The notes below the pieces were generated by a model. The model saw nothing but the letters and a program-made list of their open reading frames with translations, was not told where the DNA came from and did not search any database. From positions 1-25,578 of the forward strand of contig CAVBPX010000032.1 in the NCBI GenBank assembly GCA_963597395.1: a stretch of 25,578 nt of DNA, read 5' to 3'. Positions within the stretch are counted from its first letter, which is position 1; every line of letters starts with the position of its first letter. The position numbers and the translations under genes were made by a program. Of the stretch, positions 7,145-14,183 are shown in pieces. Source of the DNA: Hallerella sp963597395. Lineage in GTDB: Bacteria > Fibrobacterota > Fibrobacteria > Fibrobacterales > Fibrobacteraceae.

Positions 7145-8899
7145 ATGGCAAACATCCGCAGCTACCCGAACTATAGCATTTCGTCCCGTTCCGAAAAGCG
7201 GTTCTTTGAACTGGCGAGCCAGCTTTCCGCCGAATGGACCGTGTGGATGAACCGCCAACTGAACTTTATAACCTCGCAGGGAGAAGTCAACCGCGAAATC
7301 GACGGAATCCTCTACCATCCGGAAATAGGCATTCTTCTCGTCGAATGCAAGGACGGGCTCCTTTCCATCGAGCGGCCCGTTTCGGAAGGCGCCGAACCGG
7401 CCTGGATACAATCCGGCAATAAGCTTCCCCGCTCACCGATCGATCAGGTGCGGACCATGCACAGCATTCTGCACGACCATTTCAAACAAATGTTCAAAAC
7501 GCCTCTCCGCGTACAGTGGGCCGTATTCTTCCCGGACATGGAAGACGCGGGAAACATCATCGGGAGCGTTTCCAAGCCGCACCTTTTCCTGAAAGGCGAC
7601 TCGCTCAAGGTGAGCGCATTCGACCGAAAGGTCCGCAAGGCCCTCACGACCGCGGAGCAGTCCTTCGGCGGAAAGCCCTACCCGCACAAGCCCCTCGACC
7701 CGGACGACGAACAAGGGCTCTTTAATTTTCTGGGCTCCTACGAAGAAATTTCCCTTTCGGAACTGTGGGCCATGAACGAATCGATGCGCGTGCAGCCCAC
7801 CGACCTGCAAAAAATGCTGATGCAGACGATTGCCCGCAACAGGAAAATGCGCATCGAGGGCGTCGCCGGTTCCGGCAAGTCCATGCTCGTCAAATGGGAA
7901 GCGGAACGCCTTCAAAAAGAAGGGAAGCGCGTCGCCGTCCTCTGCTACAACGACCTTCTCGCCGAGGGCCTCGAACGGGATCTGAAAAAGGAAAACCCGA
8001 AGGATTCCTCCGTCGAAGTGCACTCCTTCCACCAATTTGCCCAAAAATACACAAGGCTCGCCAAGATTCCCGGCGTTCCCAAAAAGGAACCCCGCGACCC
8101 GAACGCGAAAAGCGAATATTTCGAATCGCTGCCGAAACATTTTGACCGGGCGCTCGACATTCTCCGAAAGGAAGCCCGCTCAAAAAAAACAAAGGATTCG
8201 AGCCGTTTCTTTGACGCGGTCCTCATCGACGAAGGGCAGGACTTCGAAAACGCCTGGACGGGCATTGCCCTCAAGCTTTTAAAAGACCGCGAGACGGGAA
8301 TTGTACGGTTCTTCTACGACCCGGCTCAAACCCTCTACTACCGAAACGTTCTGGGAAACGCGGAAATCAATGCGATGCCCGTAATGGTCCTCCCGTGCGG
8401 CTTCCGTTCCACGCGCAAGATTCTCGAATGGATTCGCAAAGAAACCGATATCCGGATCCCGTGCTACGACAACACGCCCGCCGGAAAGGAAGTGGAAGTG
8501 CGCTTTTACACGGACCCGGCAGAAGAAGCGGAGTTGCTCAAAAAAGAATTGGAAAGGCTCAAAAAGAAGGGCGTTGACAAGAAGGACATTCAGGTGGTCT
8601 CGATGCACAGCCGCGCCCGCTCCGGACTCAAGAATTTCGAAAGCGACAAGGTCAAATGGTGTGAAATCGGAGACCCCCTGGACGAGCGAAAAATAAACAT
8701 CGTCTCCGCAAGGCGCTTCAAGGGTCTCGACAGCCGCGTCGTCATTCTGAGCGACATGACGGCCTCCACAAACGACCCCGGATTTCCCTACAGCAACCCG
8801 CACCTGCTTCTCGTCGCCGCGACCCGCGCCCGCGAACATCTGATCGTTTTCAAGGAGCGGAAAAACTTCCGGCTTTCGCCAAAAGTTGAAATTCCGTGA
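7145..8899 (+). CDS. NERD-domain nuclease fused to a UvrD-like superfamily 1 helicase
   Basis: 584 residues. The N-terminal part (about 15-80) has the NERD (nuclease-related) pattern: SEKRFFELASQL, then E51-I-D53 in NREIDGILY, then E67-C-K69 in ILLVECKDG, matching the E/D...ExK core of restriction-like nucleases. A superfamily 1 helicase core follows: Walker A GVAGSGKS (239-246), Walker B DEGQDF (362-367), and motif VI AATRAREHL (558-566). The protein probably acts on nucleic acid, but its process (repair or phage defence) is not shown by the sequence. ATG 7145 is chosen with GAGG 6 bases upstream, 8 bases after nrnA; an overlapping TTG at 7133 is less likely. The stop TGA lies inside the first unit of the 32-bp repeat array. 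Confidence 0.82.
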   Translation: MANIRSYPNYSISSRSEKRFFELASQLSAEWTVWMNRQLNFITSQGEVNREIDGILYHPEIGILLVECKDGLLSIERPVSEGAEPAWIQSGNKLPRSPIDQVRTMHSILHDHFKQMFKTPLRVQWAVFFPDMEDAGNIIGSVSKPHLFLKGDSLKVSAFDRKVRKALTTAEQSFGGKPYPHKPLDPDDEQGLFNFLGSYEEISLSELWAMNESMRVQPTDLQKMLMQTIARNRKMRIEGVAGSGKSMLVKWEAERLQKEGKRVAVLCYNDLLAEGLERDLKKENPKDSSVEVHSFHQFAQKYTRLAKIPGVPKKEPRDPNAKSEYFESLPKHFDRALDILRKEARSKKTKDSSRFFDAVLIDEGQDFENAWTGIALKLLKDRETGIVRFFYDPAQTLYYRNVLGNAEINAMPVMVLPCGFRSTRKILEWIRKETDIRIPCYDNTPAGKEVEVRFYTDPAEEAELLKKELERLKKKGVDKKDIQVVSMHSRARSGLKNFESDKVKWCEIGDPLDERKINIVSARRFKGLDSRVVILSDMTASTNDPGFPYSNPHLLLVAATRAREHLIVFKERKNFRLSPKVEIP

Positions 8900-9038
8900 T
8901 TTTTCGCCCGAAAACAATCGGAATTTTGTGATTTTAGAGCTTAAAACAACCCGAATTTTGTGATTTTACAGGTAAAAACAGTCCAAATTTTGTGATTTTT
9001 TGATTCAAAACGCTCGGATTTCCGTGATTTTGAGGTTA
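8881..9038. repeat. Five 32-bp tandem AT-rich repeat units
   Basis: Units start at 8881, 8911, 8943, 8975 and 9007. The first is 30 bp; the others fit a 32-bp period, the last ending about 9038. The shared pattern is AAAAC, a few variable bases, then GGAATTTTGTGATTTT. Units 2-4 share (A)ATTTTGTGATTTT almost exactly; units 1 and 5 carry TTCCGTGATTTT. A 32-bp period is close to three helical turns, so the A- and T-tracts and the GTGATTTT core fall on one face of the DNA. Unit 1 overlaps the last codons and stop of the helicase gene. It is not CRISPR-like, because the variable part is only about 7-12 bases. Confidence 0.8.
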
Positions 9039-9042
9039 TGGG

Positions 9043-9103
9043 CACCTCTAAAAATTCGATTTTCAAAATTTGTTTTTCTTAACCAAAGCAATTTTTAGAG
9101 GAT
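9043..9103 (-). repeat. Dispersed inverted-repeat element, copy 1 (reverse orientation)
   Basis: CCTCTAAAAATT (9045-9056) and AATTTTTAGAGG (9090-9101) form a perfect 12-bp inverted repeat around 33 bases. Read on the - strand, the interior (GCTTTGGTTAAGAAAAACAA and so on) matches copy 3 at 21765-21827 nearly throughout. It sits between the 32-bp array and the glycosyltransferase gene. Confidence 0.9.
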
Positions 9104-9110
9104 TCCCTTA

Positions 9111-9116
9111 TATAAT
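9111..9116 (+). promoter_or_regulatory. TATAAT -10-like box upstream of the glycosyltransferase gene
   Basis: A perfect TATAAT lies 42 bases before the GTG start, but no TTGACA-like -35 is seen 16-18 bases upstream, where the end of repeat copy 1 lies. An alternative is TATTTTAG at 9127-9134, one mismatch from TAnnTTTG. Confidence 0.3.
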
Positions 9117-9158
9117 CGTTTTTTTCTATTTTAGTCCCGCATCAACCGAAGGATCATC

Positions 9159-10265
9159 GTGAAAGACAAAAAGATTTTACTTATCAACTGGCGCGACATC
9201 AAAAATCCCGAAGCGGGCGGCGCCGAACTTTATTTTCACGAGATTTTCAAAAGGCTCAACGGAAACGGCTACGAGGTCACGGTCCTTTCTCACCGGGTCA
9301 AAGGCTTTCCGGACGAGGAAACCATTGACGGGATGCGTACGGTCCGCATCGGAAACAAGTTTCTGTTCAACTATTCCGCGCACCTTTATGCAAAAAGGCA
9401 CCAGTCGGAATACGACCTGATTGTCGAGGACCTGAACAAGATTCCGTTCTTCACGCCGCTTTGCTGCAAAACAAAACGGTTGCATATGGTGATGCACTTT
9501 TTCCGCAAGTCCATTTTTCGCGAAACGGCCTTCCCCTTCGCCCTGTATGTTTACCTGATGGAACGCGCTGTCGCGCTTTTTTACAAAAACGAAAACTTCC
9601 TTGCCATTTCCGAAAGCACCCGCGAAGAAATCGAGGACATGGGAATCCGCGCCCGGCAAACGTTTATCGTGGAACCGGGCATCGACACGGAATATTTCCA
9701 CCCGACATGTCCCAAGGCAAATCCGCCCGTCATCTCGTATATCGGCCGCCTGATGAAATACAAGAATGCGCAATTCATTATCCGCGCCATGCCGCGCCTG
9801 CGTGAACTCGTACCGGGCATTGTCCTCGAAATTGCGGGAAGCGGGGACTTTCGCGCGGAGCTCGAAAAGCTCGTCGCGGAACTCGGCGTCGACGATTCCG
9901 TCAAGTTTCTCGGGCGCATATCCGAAGACGAAAAGCGCAACCTTCTCAGCCGTTCGTCCCTTTTCATCAACCCGTCCTTCAAGGAAGGCTGGGGCATCAA
10001 CAACATCGAAGCGAACCTTTGCGGAACCATCTCCCTTTCGAACAATGTCGCGGGGCTAAAGGATTCCGTCATTGACGGCGAAACGGGACTTCTCTACGAA
10101 AACGACGATCCGGAAGGCTTTTGCAAAAAAGCCGCGGAAATTCTGCACAACGAAACTCGTCTCAGAATTTTGGAAGAAAACGCGAAGCGCCGCGCCCTCG
10201 GCATGAGCTGGGACGCCATGTCCCAAAAAATGCGCAAAGCAATCGAAAAGGTTCTCGCCGAATAA
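9159..10265 (+). CDS. Glycosyltransferase family 4 (GT-B fold)
   Basis: 368-residue retaining glycosyltransferase, probably transferring a sugar from a nucleotide donor to a glycan or lipid carrier at the cytoplasmic membrane. The N-terminal domain begins with KILLINWRDIKNPEAGGAE, the usual acceptor-binding glycine-rich loop. The hinge has PGIDTEYFHP. The donor domain has SYIGRLMKYKN, EIAGSG and the EX7E signature E276-GWGINNI-E284. The GTG start at 9159 is supported by GAAGGA (9148-9153), 5 bases upstream. It converges with the gmd/rmd strand across 166 bases. The nearby GDP-6-deoxyhexose genes suggest that donor, but this is inference. No membrane segment is evident. Confidence 0.87.
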   Translation: MKDKKILLINWRDIKNPEAGGAELYFHEIFKRLNGNGYEVTVLSHRVKGFPDEETIDGMRTVRIGNKFLFNYSAHLYAKRHQSEYDLIVEDLNKIPFFTPLCCKTKRLHMVMHFFRKSIFRETAFPFALYVYLMERAVALFYKNENFLAISESTREEIEDMGIRARQTFIVEPGIDTEYFHPTCPKANPPVISYIGRLMKYKNAQFIIRAMPRLRELVPGIVLEIAGSGDFRAELEKLVAELGVDDSVKFLGRISEDEKRNLLSRSSLFINPSFKEGWGINNIEANLCGTISLSNNVAGLKDSVIDGETGLLYENDDPEGFCKKAAEILHNETRLRILEENAKRRALGMSWDAMSQKMRKAIEKVLAE

Positions 10266-10409
10266 CCGCGCAGAATTTCCAAAGTCGAAGGCCGAGAGAA
10301 TCAGGCCACGCCATTTACACCGATCCGTGTTCCGCAAACGAACTGTTACTGCGGCCCGAACTTTGTAGTTCCTATCGTTTCGTTGCGCTACACTCCAGGA
10401 TGTTGTTCA

Positions 10410-10426
10410 CACTTCACTCTGAAGTG
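10410..10426. terminator. Hairpin between convergent genes
   Basis: CACTTCA (10410-10416) pairs with TGAAGTG (10420-10426) around CTC; AGCTTTT follows on the + strand. It lies between the convergent glycosyltransferase and reductase genes, so it may end transcription in one or both directions. The T-tract is short. The 13-mer CACACTTCACTCT at 10408-10420 has the same wording as the heptad repeat at the window start. The rest of the gap (10266-10407) shows nothing recognisable. Confidence 0.4.
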
Positions 10427-10431
10427 AGCTT

Positions 10432-11310
10432 TTACCGCAAATAAAATTCGAACATTTTGCGGACGGTATCCCGAATGTCCGTGCCGCGGAAAAAGTCCCG
10501 AATGCGAGAATTGTCCGCGCAAAGGAACGGAACTTCCACAGGACGCATCTTGGCCGGATCCTGCACAATTTCCACGGAGACGCTCGCAAATCTGACGATT
10601 GTCCGCAAAAGTTCGAGCATCGGGCGGGCAACGCCCGACCCCACGTTATAGACCGTAAACGCGTTCTCGTTTTCGAGCAGCATCCGATAGACGTGCACCA
10701 CGTCCTCCACGTCCGAAAAATCGCGGACCGCCGAAAGGTTCCCCACAAGAATTTTCCCGGGCTTTCCGCTTTTCTCGATTTCGGCGACCTGTTTGCAAAA
10801 ACTCGGCAGTGCGAACGTCGAAGTCTGCCCCACGCCCGTGTGGTTGAACGAACGCGTACAAATGATTTTCAGCCCGAACTTTTTGCGGTAGAGTTCCGCA
10901 AAGTTTTCCTGCGCAATTTTTGAAATGCCGTAGGGATTGCTCGCTTCGAGCAAGTCCGTTTCGACAAGCGGGGACGTTTTCGGAGCGTATTCCTCCGCGC
11001 TGCCGATCAAGAGCGTCTTTGCATGCGGCGCAAACCTTGCGACCGCGTCCAAAACGTGTAGCGTCCCTTTGACGTTCACGTCCATCGTGTTCACCGGATT
11101 TTTCCAACTTTCCCCGACGGAGCTGACCGCGGCGAGGTTCACCACAAATTCGGGACTTGAACTTTTGACGGCCGCTTCGACGGCCCCTTTATCCAAAAGG
11201 TTCACCTCCGGAAAGTTTGCCGAAAACACCCGATGCCCGGCGCTTTCGAGTTCGCGGACAAGATACCCGCCGACAAACCCCGACGCCCCGAAAACAAGAG
11301 CGTTTGCCAT
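10432..11310 (-). CDS. rmd: GDP-4-dehydro-6-deoxy-D-mannose reductase (RMD-like, extended SDR)
   Basis: 292-residue extended short-chain dehydrogenase. The NAD(P) motif is GASGFVG (8-14), the NLAAVSSVGESW region follows, and the catalytic Y127-xxx-K131 pair lies in NPYGISK. Next to gmd it most likely reduces the 4-keto intermediate to GDP-D-rhamnose, or a related GDP-6-deoxyhexose. The family also contains epimerase-reductases making GDP-L-fucose; the sequence wording fits RMD better, but the sugar is not proven. The ATG at 11310 shares a base with the gmd stop codon (TGATG), indicating translational coupling. A TTG one codon earlier is less likely. Confidence 0.78.
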   Translation of the reverse strand: MANALVFGASGFVGGYLVRELESAGHRVFSANFPEVNLLDKGAVEAAVKSSSPEFVVNLAAVSSVGESWKNPVNTMDVNVKGTLHVLDAVARFAPHAKTLLIGSAEEYAPKTSPLVETDLLEASNPYGISKIAQENFAELYRKKFGLKIICTRSFNHTGVGQTSTFALPSFCKQVAEIEKSGKPGKILVGNLSAVRDFSDVEDVVHVYRMLLENENAFTVYNVGSGVARPMLELLRTIVRFASVSVEIVQDPAKMRPVEVPFLCADNSRIRDFFRGTDIRDTVRKMFEFYLR

Positions 11311-12335
11311 CAAAGCTTTCCTTCGGCAAGGAGCTTCATGTCGCTTTGCACCATACGCCGCACGAGCTCCGCATACGAGACTTTCGGTTCCCAGCCGAGA
11401 ACCTTCCTTGCATGCGACGCGTCGCCTATCAGAAGATCGACTTCGGCCGGGCGGAAGAACTTCGGATCGACCTTCACGAGGACGCGGTCCGTGCCGCGGA
11501 GGACGGCGACTTCGGAAGCTCCCTTTCCGCGGAATTCGAGTTCCATGCCCGCGGTTTCAAAGGCGAGGCGTACAAAGTCGCGAACAGGATGTGTCACGCC
11601 CGAAGCGATGACGAAATCGTCGGCGGTTTTCTGCTGGAGCATCAGCCACATGGCCCGGACATAATCTTCGGAATGTCCCCAGTCGCGGCTCGCGTCAAGG
11701 TTTCCGAGCGAAACGAAGTCCTGCTTTCCGGCGGCGATTTTTGCCACGGCTATCGAAATTTTTCGCGTCACGAATTCCGCGCCGCGGCGTTCCGACTCGT
11801 GATTAAAGAGGATTCCCGAGCAAGCGAACATGCCGTAGCTTTCGCGATAATTTTTTGTAATCCAGTGGCCGTAAAGCTTGGAGACGCCATACGGACTCCG
11901 CGGATAGAAAGGCGTCGATTCGTTTTGCGGAACCGCCTGCACCATCCCGAACATTTCGCTCGTGCTCGCCTGGTAAAAACGCGTTGCGGGCCGCACGAGG
12001 CGAATCGCTTCCAGAAGGTTCGTCACGCCTATCGCATTGATGTCGGCCGTTGAAAGCGGCGTTTCCCACGAAGTCGTCACAAACGACTGCGCCGCGAGAT
12101 TGTAAACCTCGTCGGGCTTCGAAATTTCCAGTGCGCGGAGAAGCGAGGCCTGGTCCGTCATGTCGCCAAAGAGGAACGTGACGCGGTCCTTCAGATGTTC
12201 CGCGTTGTTGAAGTCGAGCTTGCTCTTGCGGCGTACAAGTCCATAGACCGCATAGCCCTTCGAAAGGAGAAGTTCTGCGAGATACGAACCGTCCTGTCCC
12301 GTAATTCCTGTAATTAGTGCCGTTTTCATACCCAT
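11310..12335 (-). CDS. gmd: GDP-mannose 4,6-dehydratase
   Basis: 341 residues. It converts GDP-D-mannose to GDP-4-dehydro-6-deoxy-D-mannose, the first step toward GDP-rhamnose, GDP-fucose and similar sugars. Visible are the Rossmann motif TGITGQDGSYL (G10, G13, G16), NLAAQSFV, the active-site STSEMFG (E127), SPYGVSK (Y149, K153) and NHESERRG, all typical of GMD. Two in-frame ATGs lie at 12335 and 12329; the first is favoured, with TAGG 6 bases upstream. It is coupled to the downstream reductase and follows three envelope-protein genes on the same strand. The leader contains ACCTAAAAATT (12341-12351), possibly a remnant of the dispersed repeat. Confidence 0.93.
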   Translation of the reverse strand: MGMKTALITGITGQDGSYLAELLLSKGYAVYGLVRRKSKLDFNNAEHLKDRVTFLFGDMTDQASLLRALEISKPDEVYNLAAQSFVTTSWETPLSTADINAIGVTNLLEAIRLVRPATRFYQASTSEMFGMVQAVPQNESTPFYPRSPYGVSKLYGHWITKNYRESYGMFACSGILFNHESERRGAEFVTRKISIAVAKIAAGKQDFVSLGNLDASRDWGHSEDYVRAMWLMLQQKTADDFVIASGVTHPVRDFVRLAFETAGMELEFRGKGASEVAVLRGTDRVLVKVDPKFFRPAEVDLLIGDASHARKVLGWEPKVSYAELVRRMVQSDMKLLAEGKL

Positions 12336-12340
12336 AAGAT

Positions 12341-12351
12341 ACCTAAAAATT
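12341..12351. repeat. Possible remnant of the dispersed inverted-repeat arm
   Basis: ACCTAAAAATT resembles the element arm ACCTCTAAAAATT with TC deleted. It lies just upstream of gmd and contributes its TAGG ribosome-binding sequence. The match is short, so a chance origin is possible. Confidence 0.3.
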
Positions 12352-12362
12352 CCCTGGAAAAA

Positions 12363-13346
12363 TTAAAACTTGATGGGATAAAGCAAAAAGAACTTGACAT
12401 CCGGATAAATCTGGAGCGTCGGAGCGGGCAGCATCTTGAATCCGTTTGCAAAGCGCACGAGGTTTCGCGCCCAGCGCGCATGCGGGCGAAAGATCGCTTC
12501 CATGTCGTAGTCGAGCGCAATGTAAAATTCGTGCCGTCCCTTTTTTCCTTCAAAGACCCCCTCGTCAATGCTCCAGCCCGCGGCAATCGCAAGCCAGGAC
12601 GGGTAATACTTCCGGAGGCTCGCCGGAAGAAGCCTGTAAACCTTGAGCGAAAGCCAGAACGTCTCATTGCAATAGTCGTCCGTAAAAACGCCCGTATCGC
12701 TCTGGCGATAATAAGCGCGGCTGTTTATCCAGTAGCTCCACTTGAGGTCAAAATAATTGAATGCGGGAATATAGCGCCGCGCCATCGGATAAAACCCGCC
12801 GAGGCTCCCCGAAAGCACGTCAAAAATGCTGAATCCCCATTCCGGCGAAAATCCGTCCTTCACGTCAATCGCGATGTGCGTCGCCATGGTCGAAAGTCCA
12901 GCCGCAAGGTAGGAGCCGAATTCCGAAAGTCCCGCCCAGTAATAGCCCAGATAAAAGCCCTCGCCGAGAAGATAGCCCGACATAAAGTGACCGGCCTTGT
13001 CAATATTTTTCGCATATTCAAAATCGTTTTCGAAATGAAAGTGCGAGCGTTCGTCGTCCCACCATCCCTTTGCAAAGACGAGCCCGTAAGCCGCCCCATA
13101 GGCGCTTGCCGTCAGCGCGATCATTCCTCCGAACCTGAGCGGCGAAAACTTTTGGAGCGAGTCCGCGCCCGGGTCTTCCGAGCGGTAGTCAAACGTCTCG
13201 TCGCGAAGACGTCCCAGGGAATCCGCCGAAAGGGGAACGTTTTCGCCCGCGGCAAACGAAATGCCGACGGCAAAGAGCAAAGCGATTTTCAAAAAACGAA
13301 AAAGCACGAGCAAACGATAGAAAATTTGGCCGGGAAAATTTTCCAA
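12363..13346 (-). CDS. DUF2279-like envelope protein
   Basis: About 327 residues with an N-terminal hydrophobic stretch (FLKIALLFAVGISFAAG) that looks like a signal peptide. Features are a hydrophobic segment near 74-95, NIDKAGHFMSGYLLGEGFY, and STMATHIAIDVKDGFSPEWGFS, a conserved-looking D/K/H-rich pattern like DUF2279 proteins. The C-terminus ends in aromatic-rich strands (VKFFLLYPIKF) with a terminal Phe, as expected of outer-membrane strands. No function is known to me. The start is uncertain: TTG at 13346 opens the frame 5 bases after the upstream stop with no Shine-Dalgarno, and a later TTG before KIALLF would give a tidier signal peptide. It lies between two envelope-protein genes and gmd. 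Confidence 0.6.
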   Translation of the reverse strand: MENFPGQIFYRLLVLFRFLKIALLFAVGISFAAGENVPLSADSLGRLRDETFDYRSEDPGADSLQKFSPLRFGGMIALTASAYGAAYGLVFAKGWWDDERSHFHFENDFEYAKNIDKAGHFMSGYLLGEGFYLGYYWAGLSEFGSYLAAGLSTMATHIAIDVKDGFSPEWGFSIFDVLSGSLGGFYPMARRYIPAFNYFDLKWSYWINSRAYYRQSDTGVFTDDYCNETFWLSLKVYRLLPASLRKYYPSWLAIAAGWSIDEGVFEGKKGRHEFYIALDYDMEAIFRPHARWARNLVRFANGFKMLPAPTLQIYPDVKFFLLYPIKF

Positions 13347-13351
13347 AATTT

Positions 13352-14089
13352 TCAGAACGAGAAGAGAAGCGTCGCACCGGGACCTTCGGGCCTAAAGTCC
13401 GGGAACACGTGAAGACGGCGCGGAACGGAAGAAGCGAGATCGCTCGACGTCGAACGGTAAATGCGCATCACGTCAAGGACCGAAATAACGCGGTTGAGAA
13501 TCAGGGCGCCGATCGAAACCTGAAAAACGATTCTCGAAATGCGATAGTTCCTTAAAATGTCGCGGTAGTGCGACATGTGCTTCGACGTTTCGGGATTGTC
13601 GCTTGAGCCCCAGTCCCACGTATGGGCCTCGTCAAACGGATAGTCCGCGTCAATCGCCTTTCCGCTGCGGAGCATCGCCTGGTTGTAGTCCTCGTCGGAA
13701 TCCGGGTTCGCATTTTCGCCCGAAACTCCCCCGCGGCTCCGGTAATCCGCCATCAGGTTCAAAAAGGATTCGCTCGACGGCGGATTCGAAATTCCGGCAT
13801 GGCGGGACGCATACGAGCGTGCGCTCGCAATCTGCCTGTCTCCAAAGAAGTAGCTTCCGAGCGTCGCCATCCAAAGCGCGACGTCCGTCCAGACATAGGC
13901 CTTGACAACCGCGTTTTCGTCCAAATAGTACTGCCCCATTCCGGGGAGGAGCATTGATGCGCCAATCGCAAGCGGAAGGCTCTTCCTTGAATTTTTGCCG
14001 ATGGATTCATCCACGGAAATCACCATTTGCGAAAAGGCTTCCGAAGAAAGCAAAAGCACCGCGCAAAGAACCAGAAAAAACTTTTTCAT
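13352..14089 (-). CDS. Secreted PGxGQxY envelope protein (DUF5683-like)
   Basis: 245 residues with a clear signal peptide (MKKFFLVLCAVLLLSSEAFSQ). A hydrophobic segment then carries LLPGMGQYY (47-55), the hallmark of DUF5683-like proteins. A second hydrophobic segment lies near 195-215, and the end LLFSF has the terminal Phe typical of outer-membrane insertion signals. It shares the PGxGQ(Y/L)Y motif and layout with the gene at 14184, so the two are probably paralogues. The ATG at 14089 is preceded by AGAGG about 7 bases upstream; that site is the arm of dispersed repeat copy 2. The function is unknown; a role in envelope assembly or polysaccharide export is a guess from context. Confidence 0.72.
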   Translation of the reverse strand: MKKFFLVLCAVLLLSSEAFSQMVISVDESIGKNSRKSLPLAIGASMLLPGMGQYYLDENAVVKAYVWTDVALWMATLGSYFFGDRQIASARSYASRHAGISNPPSSESFLNLMADYRSRGGVSGENANPDSDEDYNQAMLRSGKAIDADYPFDEAHTWDWGSSDNPETSKHMSHYRDILRNYRISRIVFQVSIGALILNRVISVLDVMRIYRSTSSDLASSVPRRLHVFPDFRPEGPGATLLFSF

Positions 14090-14094
14090 GAGGG

Positions 14095-14178
14095 AACCTC
14101 TAAAAATTGCTTTGGTTAAGAAACTTTGAGCAAGACCAAACGATGGCAGGAATGAAAATTGAATTTTTAGAGGTGACC
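14095..14178 (+). repeat. Dispersed inverted-repeat element, copy 2 (expanded interior)
   Basis: CCTCTAAAAATT (14097-14108) and AATTTTTAGAGG (14162-14173) are the 12-bp arms. The left interior GCTTTGGTTAAGAAA and right interior GAAAATTG match copy 3, but the middle is replaced by about 30 unrelated bases, giving 77 bp between the arm ends. It fills the gap between two envelope-protein genes, and its left arm supplies the AGAGG before the ATG at 14089 on the - strand. Confidence 0.9.
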
Positions 14179-14183
14179 ATGAA

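Noticed and set aside
8881..9038. CRISPR-like array
   Set aside because: Units are directly adjacent with only 7-12 variable bases and no constant repeat separated by full spacers; no cas genes are nearby.
10266..10407. A tRNA or small RNA in the convergent gap
   Set aside because: No TPsiC-like GGTTCGANTCC or cloverleaf pairing was seen; only a loose CCGCA/TGCGG pairing near 10330-10356.
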